From: Cytobacillus sp. NCCP-133
Lineage (GTDB): Bacteria; Bacillota; Bacilli; Bacillales; Cytobacillaceae
Length of the DNA stretch: 64,000 nucleotides
Assembly: GCF_026011715.1 (NCBI RefSeq)
Contig: NZ_BRVM01000001.1
Span: 62,001-126,000, forward strand
Direction of reading: 5' to 3'
Shown: positions 1 through 8,024 of the stretch, in pieces
Position numbering within the stretch: the stretch's first letter is position 1
Layout: every line of letters begins with the position of its first letter
The notes under the pieces: model-generated
Told to the model about the DNA's origin: nothing
What the model saw: only the letters and a program-made list of their open reading frames with translations
Databases searched by the model: none
Position numbers and translations under genes: made by a program

Positions 1-41
1 CGCTACAAGCAGGGCCTATCTTATTTGCTGCATGATGAAGT

Positions 42-273
42 TTACTTTTTGCCAATGGCCACTCTCCATCTCTCCGGGCAAGCTTCAATATACTCCCAAG
101 AATTGATTTTCCCTCTCCATCAGAAATTGATAACGAAGAGGACGGGGGTCATGATCGTTCACAATCTGCATATATTCTCCTTCTTTTAAAGAATCAAATG
201 TGTTAAAAATCACTGGATGTTTCTCTTTTGGCGAATAGTCAGGCGCAATTACCGTATGGGCAAATTCTCTCAT
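42..273 (-). pseudogene. DUF2249 protein gene with a frameshift
   Basis: The first ~58 codons encode a DUF2249-type protein that includes the HDPRPL motif, from an ATG with a GAGGAGG ribosome binding site. The frame then ends early at a TGA near position 85. Removing one A of the pair at 98-99 (one T on the coding strand) restores a typical DUF2249 C-terminus, WEYIEACPERWRVAIGKK, ending at a stop at 42-44. So this is a one-base frameshift, real or a sequencing error. The intact family is about 75 residues long and of unknown biochemical function. It is divergent from the MFS gene and shares an intergenic Crp/Fnr-type site with it. Two intact DUF2249 genes lie 2 kb away. Confidence 0.75.
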
Positions 274-335
274 TCTTTCTTCCTCCTCTTCATTTGCTTT
301 ACAACTTTATTTTAATGGTGCAGGACTAAAAGATT

Positions 336-351
336 AGTGAACCGAATCACA
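336..351. promoter_or_regulatory. Crp/Fnr-type operator
   Basis: AGTGA-N6-TCACA is a near-perfect match to the Bacillus Fnr/Crp dyad TGTGA-N6-TCACA. On the minus strand a TAAAAT -10 element at 309-314 would start transcription near 302, putting the site centre about 41.5 bases upstream, the usual class II activation position. The site also lies about 70 bases upstream of the putative MFS start point. The regulator is not proven; an intact Crp/Fnr gene lies at 14.4 kb and a decayed one at 1.9 kb. Confidence 0.55.
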
Positions 352-379
352 GCTAGCATATGATATTGTCCTTTTTCTT

Positions 380-407
380 TTTAACTTTCAGATGAAAGAG
401 TTATAAT
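380..407 (+). promoter_or_regulatory. Putative sigma-A promoter of the MFS gene
   Basis: A perfect TATAAT lies at 402-407, with a weak TTTAAC -35 element at 380-385 spaced by 16 bases. It lies about 36 bases upstream of the chosen MFS start codon. Confidence 0.45.
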
Positions 408-442
408 GACATAAAGTGAATAATTGCAGGAAGAGAGTTAGA

Positions 443-1603
443 ATGAGATCCTTTATTTTTTTTATTATCGTTGTTGCATTTATAGATACATTTTCACAGC
501 TTCCAATCATGAGCCCTTTTGCACAATCCATTGATCCATCACCAGCTTTTATCGGAATGATCGTAGGCATGTATTCATTCTCAAATATGATTGGCAATAT
601 TTTTGCAGGCTACTGGATAGATAAAAGCGGGGCAAAGAACGTCCTGGTGTCGGGGCTGGCTTTAACAGGCACTATCTTGCTTCTGTACACACTAGTGGAA
701 TTACCTTATCAATTAGCGGCAATTAGGTTTTTCCATGGCCTATTTGGAGGCTTTCTTGTTCCAGCTGCATTTACCGTTATCGCTAACAGCGGAACCTCAA
801 ACAAACAAGGGAAATCGATGGCCTTGTCAGGAGCTGCAGTTGGAGGGGCGGCTATATTGGGGCCTGCCTTTGGGGCTGTTGTCGCTTCAAAATATAGTGT
901 GGATTGGGTATTTTTGATCATCGCTGCGACCATGATCAGCAGCGCTGTTTTTACTTTTACCTTCCTGCCCTCCAATCAGAAGGAAAAAACCAAGAGTAAA
1001 AAATCTCCTTCTGAAAAACTATTGCCTTTATTCAAGGAACCCATGCTTGCTATCAGTTATGCAGGTGCGTTTTCCTTGATGTTCGCACAGGGTACCCTTG
1101 CCTATTTGCTGCCTTCGCAAGTTGAGAATCTAGAAATCAGCTCCATATTTAGCGGGATTCTATTAAGCACCTTCGGAATTACTGCTATCCTTATTTTTCT
1201 TCTGCCCATCAATAAAATCTTTGATAAGTATAAACACCAAAACACAATGATGACAGGTATGCTGATTATAGGCATAGCACTCATTCTTTTAGGTTCAGCT
1301 TCTTCCCTTGTCTTTATGTTTTTTTGCATGGTTTTATACGGGACTGGTTTTGCACTTTTATTTCCCTCCATTAATTCCTTGATTGCAAATCACACAACAG
1401 AGAAAACGAGAGGAATGGCGTTTGGCCTCTTTTATGCATTTTTTTCTTTAGGTGTTGTTGCAGGATCCACACTTCTGGGTTTAATGGGTGTCACATTTAG
1501 AATTGGATTTATTCTTGCAGCAGGGGTTTTATTTTTAACCATTTGTGGCATGAATGTGTATTTTAATAAAAACAGTTCGTCATTAAGTAAAAGCCAGGAG
1601 TGA
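443..1603 (+). CDS. MFS transporter
   Basis: A 386-residue hydrophobic protein with about 12 membrane segments and a charged central loop (QKEKTKSKKSPSEK), the classic 6+6 major facilitator layout. The loop after segment 2 reads GYWIDKSGAKN, like the MFS signature GxxxDRxGRR. It is probably a drug or metabolite exporter; the substrate cannot be read. The ATG at 443 is preferred over the upstream GTG at 416 because AGGAAGAG lies just ahead of it. The TGA touches the next small gene, so they are probably co-transcribed. The DUF2249 neighbourhood suggests a redox or nitrogen-oxide context, which is inference. Confidence 0.85.
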   Translation: MRSFIFFIIVVAFIDTFSQLPIMSPFAQSIDPSPAFIGMIVGMYSFSNMIGNIFAGYWIDKSGAKNVLVSGLALTGTILLLYTLVELPYQLAAIRFFHGLFGGFLVPAAFTVIANSGTSNKQGKSMALSGAAVGGAAILGPAFGAVVASKYSVDWVFLIIAATMISSAVFTFTFLPSNQKEKTKSKKSPSEKLLPLFKEPMLAISYAGAFSLMFAQGTLAYLLPSQVENLEISSIFSGILLSTFGITAILIFLLPINKIFDKYKHQNTMMTGMLIIGIALILLGSASSLVFMFFCMVLYGTGFALLFPSINSLIANHTTEKTRGMAFGLFYAFFSLGVVAGSTLLGLMGVTFRIGFILAAGVLFLTICGMNVYFNKNSSSLSKSQE

Positions 1604-1608
1604 TGCTG

Positions 1609-1749
1609 ATGAAGGAATTAGTGGGTAACTGCTGTATTTGCGGGAAAGATCTATATTGCCTGGATGGTTTTTTCAATGGAGTTTACACTGAAAATAACGA
1701 AACCATCTGTTTTGATTGCATAGAGGAAAGGGAAAAATCCGCAGACTGA
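1609..1749 (+). CDS. Small CxxC protein (46 aa)
   Basis: A 46-residue frame with two CxxC pairs: CCICGK near residue 8 and CFDC near residue 36, spaced as in a zinc ribbon. AGGAG at 1596-1600 is 8 bases before the ATG at 1609; the ATG at 1603 overlaps the MFS stop but is too close to that site. A strong terminator starts at its stop codon, which supports a real last gene of the MFS transcript. I do not recognise a named family; a zinc- or metal-binding small protein is the most that can be said. Confidence 0.65.
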   Translation: MKELVGNCCICGKDLYCLDGFFNGVYTENNETICFDCIEEREKSAD

Positions 1750-1768
1750 CATCTGCGGATTTTTCTTG
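1735..1768 (+). terminator. Rho-independent terminator
   Basis: ATCCGCAGA and TCTGCGGAT form a stem around a five-base loop, followed by TTTTTC. The left arm overlaps the last codons of the CxxC gene. Confidence 0.85.
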
Positions 1769-1935
1769 TGCCCTGATACTCTATTCATCCTCATTAGTGC
1801 CAGGCTGTGATTTTACACACGTGTTCGAATGATAAACAAAGATTTCCTCTTATATGATGAAGGTCACTTATTTCAATTTCTTCAGCTGTTAAACTTAAAG
1901 TGAAAAGATGCATATCGCACTGAAAGGTGGTCGAA

Positions 1936-2377
1936 TTGAGAAAAAGGAGATTGAAAAGAGAATAGGCAGTGTTCCTTTTTTAAAGAACTTAAAAAGGAAG
2001 AGCTTGCACCAATAGTTAAAATTGCACAGACACGTTTCTACAGGCGAAAAATATATATTATGCAAGGCGATCCTCTTGAGAAGTCTTGAGAAGGTATTTT
2101 TCATTCATTCCTGGAAGGTAAAAATATATAAAAGCGATTTTTCCGGCAGAGAGCTAAGGATATAAAATGACCACCTATTTTACTAACAGAGAGCTTGCAA
2201 ATATGATTAGGACTTCGCAAAAAAACTGTCAGCAAAACAATTAACCACCTAAAGAAAAAGGGTTACCTGAATTCTGAAGAATCCGGTCTTTTTATCATGG
2301 CTGAAACCAGGTTATATAAAAAAGGCTGTGTGAATGACTTTAGCAACCTGTTGAATGAAGCGGAATTCATCAGGTAA
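1936..2377 (+). pseudogene. Decayed Crp/Fnr-family regulator
   Basis: Fragments in shifting frames match a Crp/Fnr protein in order. First comes KKEELAPIVKIAQTRFY, then the cNMP-fold piece IYIMQGDPLEK, then KVKIYKSDFSG, then the helix-turn-helix piece FTNRELANMI and TVSKTINHLKKKGYL. At least three frame changes, internal stops, and loss of roughly 90 residues between the cNMP fold and the HTH make it non-functional. The intact regulator at 14430-15122 has the related pieces QDDPLENVYFINDGRVKIYK and FTNKDLANMIGTT. It sits just before the two DUF2249 genes and was probably their dedicated regulator. Confidence 0.8.
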
Positions 2378-2411
2378 TTTTAACAGCGCCTATAAGAAAG
2401 GAGCGAAAGAA

Positions 2412-2654
2412 ATGGAGAAAAAAATTGTGGAACTTGATGTGCGCGAGGATCTAAAAAATAAACTTGAGCCTTTCCAGAAAATTATGTCTGCAATAGCAGA
2501 CCTCGATGAAGAAGATGTTTTTATCCTGCATGCCCCTTTTGAGCCAATTCCTCTTTTCGGAGTATTGAAGGCTAAAGGATTTGCCCACAAGGCAGTAGAA
2601 ATTGAGAAAAAACATTGGAAAGTCACTTTTATCAAGAGAGGTCCATCAAAATGA
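2412..2654 (+). CDS. DUF2249 protein
   Basis: An 80-residue soluble protein with the DUF2249 pattern: ELDVRED at the start, a central HAPFEPIPLFG (the HxPxPL-type motif), and a basic C-terminus. The ATG at 2412 is chosen because AAAGGAG lies 9 bases upstream; the longer frame from 2355 has no such site. Its TGA overlaps the next gene's ATG (ATGA), so the two are translationally coupled. DUF2249 proteins often sit near Crp/Fnr regulators and respiratory genes in Bacillales (from memory); the molecular role is unknown. Confidence 0.8.
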   Translation: MEKKIVELDVREDLKNKLEPFQKIMSAIADLDEEDVFILHAPFEPIPLFGVLKAKGFAHKAVEIEKKHWKVTFIKRGPSK

Positions 2655-2857
2655 AACTCGACAACAGGGGCCTAGAACCGCCTCAGCCAATGATGAGGAC
2701 GTTGGCCGCTCTAGAAAGTCTTCCAGACGGTGAACCCTTGTCTATTATCAATGATAGACGTCCCATGTTTCTTTATGAACAGCTCGATGAGTTGGGCTAT
2801 CAGCATAAAACGACCGAACAAACTGATGGAAGTTTTTTAATAGAAATTAAGAAATAA
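2651..2857 (+). CDS. DUF2249 protein, second copy
   Basis: A 68-residue DUF2249-type protein starting MKLDNRGLEPPQPMMRT, with NDRRPMFLYEQL as the conserved core and a short basic end. It starts within the stop of the previous gene, with AGAGG 9 bases upstream; the longer in-frame start at 2615 would lie deep inside that gene and is rejected. The two copies are quite different, so they are not a recent duplication and may form a heteromer (inference). The membrane protein gene follows after 14 bases. Confidence 0.8.
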   Translation: MKLDNRGLEPPQPMMRTLAALESLPDGEPLSIINDRRPMFLYEQLDELGYQHKTTEQTDGSFLIEIKK

Positions 2858-2871
2858 AGCAGGTGATTTCA

Positions 2872-4113
2872 ATGCTTCCTAATACAAAGAATGAAACCAA
2901 TATTAAACTTCCGTTTTCATTTATATTATTCAGCATGTTCAGTTTAATAGGAGCCGTGACTTTAATTCTTTTTCAGGGAGACTCCCTCATAAACAGCCAA
3001 TTCCGTGTGCCTGGAATTTGGTCGGCTGCACATCTTTTTGTATTGGGATGGGCTTTAATGACAGCGATGGGAGCCATGTATCAGCTTGTTCCAGTAGCTT
3101 TCCTGACTCCCATTTGGAATGAAAGATTCGGTTTTATCCAATTTGGCGTTACAGCTTTTGGCATCCTTTATTTTGCACATGTCTTATTTCACAGTCCGCA
3201 TAATGCCCTGCTGCCCGGACTCATTACAGTAGCAGGCATCTTAATGTTTCTGCTGCAGATGTTTATGACTTTAAAAAGCCAAGCAAAGCGCAATGTGCTT
3301 ACTCTCTTTGCTGGAACTGCCTTGGCTTGTTTGTTCAGCACTATTTTGATGGGAATTTTGATGGTAATCATCATGAAAACTGGAATTGCTTCAAATTTCT
3401 ATCCGTCTATCTTTAACAGCCATTTGCTGCTTGGTACAGCCGGCTGGTTTACTTTGCTGATCTTCGGTTTTTCCTACAAATTGATCCCTATGTTTTCCCT
3501 GTCTCATGGCTACAGCATGAAGCCAGCCAAATATGTATTTGCCTTATATGCAGCAGGGTTGGTACTGGCATTGATAGCGTTTTTTACAGAAAGTGCATAC
3601 CTTCTTACTTCAGCATGGCTGATTCTTGCAGGAGGATTCACCTTCTTTGCCTGGCATATGCTCCAAATTTTGAAAAAGAGAGTTAAGAAAAAACTTGATT
3701 CTTCCTTCCATTTTGCACTTCTGGCTATTCCTTTAGGACTCATAATCCATTTAGCTGCATTTGCCAGCTCGCTTTTGGGCACTTTTGAAACCACTGCAGG
3801 CTTCTTACTTTTTGCTTACCTGATGCTTTGGATAGCACTTAGTATCTTCGGCTATCTATTTAAGATTGTTCCTTTTCTGTGGTGGACATGGAAATACAGT
3901 AAAGTAATAGGCAAACAGAACGTCCCCTCACTAAAAGACATGATGGATGACAAAGCCTCAATCCCGGTACTCTCCATTCTTATTCTGGGAGTATGTGGGG
4001 TAGCTGCATCCATTTTATTAGAAAACAAAGGCTTATTCTTCACAGGTCAGTTCATGACTTTGGGCGCTTGTCTGGCATTTAGTTATTTGATTTTTACAAT
4101 TATTAATAAATAG
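2872..4113 (+). CDS. Heme-copper oxidase subunit I-like membrane protein
   Basis: A 413-residue protein with about 12 membrane helices. It has several histidines in or next to helices: HLFVLGWALMTAMGAMYQL, FAHVLFH, FNSHLLLGTAGW, and a helix with IIHLAAFA. These resemble the AHxHL and GxxYQLxP helices of cytochrome oxidase subunit I or NnrS-like proteins, so heme binding is plausible. No copper-site HPEVY-type motif is seen, so it is not a full terminal oxidase. The ATG at 2872 follows AGGTGA; a GTG at 2863 is less likely. It lies in an apparent operon with DUF2249 and DUF59 genes. Confidence 0.6.
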   Translation: MLPNTKNETNIKLPFSFILFSMFSLIGAVTLILFQGDSLINSQFRVPGIWSAAHLFVLGWALMTAMGAMYQLVPVAFLTPIWNERFGFIQFGVTAFGILYFAHVLFHSPHNALLPGLITVAGILMFLLQMFMTLKSQAKRNVLTLFAGTALACLFSTILMGILMVIIMKTGIASNFYPSIFNSHLLLGTAGWFTLLIFGFSYKLIPMFSLSHGYSMKPAKYVFALYAAGLVLALIAFFTESAYLLTSAWLILAGGFTFFAWHMLQILKKRVKKKLDSSFHFALLAIPLGLIIHLAAFASSLLGTFETTAGFLLFAYLMLWIALSIFGYLFKIVPFLWWTWKYSKVIGKQNVPSLKDMMDDKASIPVLSILILGVCGVAASILLENKGLFFTGQFMTLGACLAFSYLIFTIINK

Positions 4114-4125
4114 GAGGCCATTTTC

Positions 4126-4425
4126 ATGAATTTAAAAGAACTCGTTTTAACTAACTTAAAAAGAGTAATGGATCCGGAATTAAACATAAACGTTGTTGAT
4201 TTAGGCCTTATATATGATATTGAATTTCCTGAAACTGGGGAAGTAATTATAACGATGACACTCACAACACCTGGATGCCCTCTCCATGACAGCATAGTAA
4301 GCGGCGTAAAGTACTGCATCGAAGAGCTCAAAGAGTTTACAACAGTAGATGTTAATCTCGTCTGGGAACCTGCCTGGACTCCCGGAAACATGACACCTGA
4401 GGGAAATAGGCTTTTAAGGGGATAA
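4126..4425 (+). CDS. DUF59/MIP18-family iron-sulfur assembly factor
   Basis: A 99-residue DUF59 protein: VMDPELNINVVDLGLIYDIE near the start and the hallmark TTPGCPLHDSI with the conserved cysteine near residue 50. The family (SufT, PaaD, MIP18) helps to mature iron-sulfur proteins. TAGGAGG sits upstream of the ATG, 12 bases after the membrane protein gene, and a terminator follows, so it is the last gene of the operon. It may mature a metal centre for the locus (inference). PaaD is unlikely because no phenylacetate genes are near. Confidence 0.85.
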   Translation: MNLKELVLTNLKRVMDPELNINVVDLGLIYDIEFPETGEVIITMTLTTPGCPLHDSIVSGVKYCIEELKEFTTVDVNLVWEPAWTPGNMTPEGNRLLRG

Positions 4426-4470
4426 AAAAAGAAGTGCCCTTTCCCTTAATAAAAAGATCGGGCACTTTTC
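4425..4470. terminator. Bidirectional terminator
   Basis: AAGTGCCC at 4432-4439 pairs with GGGCACTT at 4460-4467. An A-run lies on the left and a T-rich run on the right, between convergent genes. Confidence 0.75.
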
Positions 4471-4479
4471 TGTATTTTT

Positions 4480-6414
4480 TTATATGTTTTTAATCGTGGA
4501 TGGTTCTGCTGGAAGAACCTTCTTAATCTTTTCAAGCACTTCAGGATTTTCATTTTCATTCATTAATATATGCACAGATCCTTTGTCCTCTTGAGTTCGT
4601 ATTAGTCTTCCAATTCCTTGCCTTAATCGCAAGATCATATATGGAAGATCAACCTCCCCGAAAGGATCGGACGACCCTTTCCGCTTAGCAGTAAAGACTG
4701 GGTCATGTGGAGGGAATGGAAGGCCAAAGATAAAGACATTTTCCAATGATCTTCCCGGTATATCAAGACCTTCCCATAAATTGACGGAACAGAGTACGGA
4801 ATGTTCGTCATTTTGGAAATTTGATACCAGTGTGCTGACTTCTGCATCCCCTTCAAAAAAGAATGGAACATCCATTTTCCCAGCTGCAAATTCTTTAAAT
4901 ACTGCCAAATCAGAACGATTGGTAAAAAGCACCAATGCTTTTCCTTCAGATTGCCTGATTTGCTCAAGCGTATAAAGCATTTTTACTGTCTCATCATCCG
5001 CTGCAAATTCCGGCATTCTAATGGACATATTTTCCTCATAGTCAAAAGGAGATTCTACCGTAAAGGATAAATATTCATCGACACCAAGGCTTCTAGCCAT
5101 ATAATCAAATGACTTATTTTCGGATAATGTAGCTGATGAGAAAACAAAAGGCTTTTTCTGTGAGAAAACTTCTTCCCTCATAATATCCTCGACCATTCTA
5201 GGCATAATGACCAGAGTTCTCTCACCATTATGCTCTTCAAACCAGGTAATCCCTTTTAAATCTTTAAGGAACAGAGACAGAGAATAAGAAATTTGCTCAA
5301 GATATTCTTCCACAATTTTTAAATCATATTCGTTGATAACATACATCTCACTTTCAAAAACCAGCTCCTCCTCAAGACTGCTTATCAGATCTTGAAGCTT
5401 CCTGCCTTCCTTCAGGACATCAGCCGTTTTTTCAATCGTTTTCTTGTCTGATCCCGTTTCTGCTGATGCAGACATGGCTAGCGTTAAGAAGAAATGTTCA
5501 TTCTGATAAATAGCCTCTTCAATGATATTGAGGGTTTTCTCTCTTACATCATTAGCCATCAGCCTAGTTAACAGGGATTCGAGCATTTGTTCAGTGAACC
5601 GGTATGTCAGTGCCTTCTGGGAAGCATATTCCAGCAAATGCCCCTCATCAAAAACAACACAAGAACTTTCAGGAAGCAGCGGCAGCTGTCCTTCGCGCTT
5701 TCTGGACTCTTTTGTCCAAATGTGTTCCATATAAAAATCATGAGAACAAATAATCAAGTCCTTGGCACTGCGGTAATATTCACGATGGAGTGTTTGACCG
5801 CAGCGGTGGCGCTTTTCGCATGTGAAACAATCCTGAATTGAATCCCATGCAACATTTGCCCAATAATCGTCCGGCAAGTCAGGGTAATCTTTGCGGTCGC
5901 CATATCTCTCAAATTTCTGCATAGAAGATCCAGTCTGGACGAAGTTAGGCAAGTCATCAAAAATGCCGTTATAGTGATCATGAACATCATTTGCGACAAG
6001 CTTGTCCAGTTTATTCAAGCATAAATATTGATCCCGTGATTTTGCCAATCTCACATCAATATTCAAATTTAATGCTTTTTCAAGCTTTGCTATATCTCCT
6101 TCCTTTTTGACAAGCTGCTCTATTAAAGTTTCATCAGCACATGCGATAATGGCGGGCTTATTTATGTATCTTGCATAGCTAATCGCATACAGCAGGTAAA
6201 CAATCGTTTTCCCCGTCCCTACGCCTGCTTCTGCAAAAATAACTTTCTTGTCTTTAAATACTTTTTCAAGCTGAAAAGCCATAAATATTTGCTCATCCCG
6301 TATTTCAAAACCTGCTTCAGGCAATATATCGTAAAAAACATCCCCGATCCACTCGCTTAACTTCTCGTAAAAAGATTCGCTTTTGGACACGGGAAAAGGC
6401 ATTCGATTAGACAT
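4480..6414 (-). CDS. ypvA: ATP-dependent DNA helicase, DinG/XPD type
   Basis: A 644-residue superfamily 2 helicase. It has Walker A AGVGTGKT at residues 63-70 and a DEGH box at 256-259. Cysteines at 132, 196, 199 and 205 match the 4Fe-4S cluster layout of XPD/DinG helicases. The C-terminal helicase motif SVNLWEGLDIPG and the arginine-rich motif RLRQGIGRLIR are present. It should unwind 5'-to-3' during repair or recombination. It lacks the N-terminal exonuclease found in the second DinG-type gene at 33.7 kb. The length and the position at the end of the gpsB-ypsC region match B. subtilis YpvA. Confidence 0.9.
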   Translation of the reverse strand: MSNRMPFPVSKSESFYEKLSEWIGDVFYDILPEAGFEIRDEQIFMAFQLEKVFKDKKVIFAEAGVGTGKTIVYLLYAISYARYINKPAIIACADETLIEQLVKKEGDIAKLEKALNLNIDVRLAKSRDQYLCLNKLDKLVANDVHDHYNGIFDDLPNFVQTGSSMQKFERYGDRKDYPDLPDDYWANVAWDSIQDCFTCEKRHRCGQTLHREYYRSAKDLIICSHDFYMEHIWTKESRKREGQLPLLPESSCVVFDEGHLLEYASQKALTYRFTEQMLESLLTRLMANDVREKTLNIIEEAIYQNEHFFLTLAMSASAETGSDKKTIEKTADVLKEGRKLQDLISSLEEELVFESEMYVINEYDLKIVEEYLEQISYSLSLFLKDLKGITWFEEHNGERTLVIMPRMVEDIMREEVFSQKKPFVFSSATLSENKSFDYMARSLGVDEYLSFTVESPFDYEENMSIRMPEFAADDETVKMLYTLEQIRQSEGKALVLFTNRSDLAVFKEFAAGKMDVPFFFEGDAEVSTLVSNFQNDEHSVLCSVNLWEGLDIPGRSLENVFIFGLPFPPHDPVFTAKRKGSSDPFGEVDLPYMILRLRQGIGRLIRTQEDKGSVHILMNENENPEVLEKIKKVLPAEPSTIKNI

Positions 6415-6580
6415 GATACCCCTCCGTAAATAAAATTAAAGCGCCATTCAAACAGACGCCATTCTTGCAACTATATCATTATTTCAATTTTAGACTGTAA
6501 ATAATCAAATGAACATCATACAATTTTATCGCAAATATGACAACTGTCAAGATTAATGGTTTTGAACGTTTCTTTTCAGC

Positions 6581-6614
6581 AAAAAAGCAGGGTGCTTCAT
6601 CAGCCAGCCCTGCT
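6581..6614 (-). terminator. Terminator of the 55-aa gene
   Basis: On the minus strand AGCAGGG and CCCTGCT pair around a 14-base loop and run into TTTTTT. Confidence 0.75.
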
Positions 6615-6632
6615 CCCAATAAATATTTTTGT

Positions 6633-6800
6633 TTAATTAACACGCGACAACGAAAATGACAATGCCTGCTGCAGTTCTTCCTGTGCACTTCTAAGACTTT
6701 CAAGAGCCACTGCCGAAGAATCATCATCTCCTTGAATTGCTTCAAGCGTTCCATTCAGCGCCTGTGAGATTTTATTGAAATCGATTTTAGAATGCTTCAT
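6633..6800 (-). CDS. Small conserved hypothetical protein
   Basis: A 55-residue, acidic, alpha-helical protein (KHSKIDFNKISQALNGTLEA) without cysteines or membrane segments. AGGAGG stands 7 bases before the ATG at 6800, so upstream TTG and ATG codons are rejected. It has its own terminator. Between ypvA and ypsC, B. subtilis also has a small gene (yptA), but I cannot confirm homology. Function unknown. Confidence 0.65.
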   Translation of the reverse strand: MKHSKIDFNKISQALNGTLEAIQGDDDSSAVALESLRSAQEELQQALSFSLSRVN

Positions 6801-6884
6801 TGCCATCCCTCCTGACAAACTCAGATAAATATATTTTATTCAGAAGCAGGAGGTTTTATGCTTTTTAGTTTTTAAATAAATTGT

Positions 6885-8024
6885 CTATTTACTTCTTGGC
6901 GGCCTTTTGCCCCAGTACTGGTAATAGTCAGTGCGAATAAATCCGTTAAAGAGCTTGCGTTTTTTTGTTGCCTTTTTACCAAAATGAGTCTCAAATTCTT
7001 CATCAGAGGTCAGGATATAGATTGACCATGTTTCAAGAGGGGCAAAAGCCTTTCCCATTTCAGCATACATTCTTTGCACAGCAGCCTTTTCTCCAAGCCT
7101 TTCGCCATAAGGAGGATTTCCGACCATGACTCCATATTCCTTTGGAGTCGTAAAATCCCGTACCTGCATTTGTTTAAAATGAATTAGATCCCCTAAGCCT
7201 GCTTCAAAGGCATTCTCTTCGGCTACCTTTATCATTCTATGATCAATATCAGCACCAGCAATATCCAAAGGCTGATCATAATTTGCCACATCTTCAGCTT
7301 CACTTCTGGCATCCTCCCAGATTTTTTCCGGAATCCAATGCCATGCTTCTGAAATGAACTCACGATTAAACCCTGGCGCAATATTTTGCCCGATCAAAGC
7401 TGCTTCGATCGGGATTGTTCCAGATCCACAGAACGGATCAGCAAATGTCTTGTCAGGAGTCCAATTGGTCAGCATTACCAATGCAGCTGCAAGAGTTTCT
7501 TTCAGGGGTGCTTCCCCCTGCCCAGCACGGTATCCTCGCTTATGAAGACCGCTTCCGCTGGCATCAATTGTTAATAATGCCACATCCTTATGAAGAGCAA
7601 CTTCTATCTTAAAAAGAGGCCCGTTTTCCTCAAGCCAGCCCGTTTTTTTATACTTCGTCCTTATTCTTTCCACGATTGCTTTCTTCACAATTGCCTGGCA
7701 ATCTGAAACTGAAAATAGCTTGGATTTTACAGATTTGCCCGATACGGGAAATTCTGCGTTTTCAGGCATGTATTTTTCCCAAGGCAAAGATTTTGTTTTC
7801 TCAAAGAGCTCATCGAAGCTTGTTGCTTTGAATTCGCCTACTTTTATACGGATTCTGTCTGCTGTTCTAAGCCACAAGTTAGAACGCACAATAGCAGCCT
7901 CGTCTCCTTTAAAAGAAATCCTTCCATTTTCCACTTCACATTCATAGCCAAGATTTCGTACTTCTTTAGCCGCAAGAGCCTCAAGACCCATTGCGGTCGT
8001 TGCAATTAAATCATATTTAGACAT
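6885..8024 (-). CDS. ypsC: THUMP-domain 23S rRNA (guanine-N2) methyltransferase family protein
   Basis: A 379-residue protein. An N-terminal ferredoxin-like and THUMP RNA-binding part (to about residue 155) is followed by a Rossmann methyltransferase with FADPFCGSGTIPIEAAL (SAM binding) and the catalytic VGNPPYGERLG. NPPY marks N-methylation of a base amino group. The family matches RlmL/RlmK-type enzymes acting on 23S rRNA. The basic C-terminus GKRPPRSK is typical. It lies downstream of rnpB and gpsB as in B. subtilis. Confidence 0.9.
   Translation of the reverse strand: MSKYDLIATTAMGLEALAAKEVRNLGYECEVENGRISFKGDEAAIVRSNLWLRTADRIRIKVGEFKATSFDELFEKTKSLPWEKYMPENAEFPVSGKSVKSKLFSVSDCQAIVKKAIVERIRTKYKKTGWLEENGPLFKIEVALHKDVALLTIDASGSGLHKRGYRAGQGEAPLKETLAAALVMLTNWTPDKTFADPFCGSGTIPIEAALIGQNIAPGFNREFISEAWHWIPEKIWEDARSEAEDVANYDQPLDIAGADIDHRMIKVAEENAFEAGLGDLIHFKQMQVRDFTTPKEYGVMVGNPPYGERLGEKAAVQRMYAEMGKAFAPLETWSIYILTSDEEFETHFGKKATKKRKLFNGFIRTDYYQYWGKRPPRSK

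Noticed and set aside
1780-1830. TGTGATTTTACACAC as a Crp/Fnr site
   Set aside because: The half-sites fit only three of five positions at the right spacing on one side.
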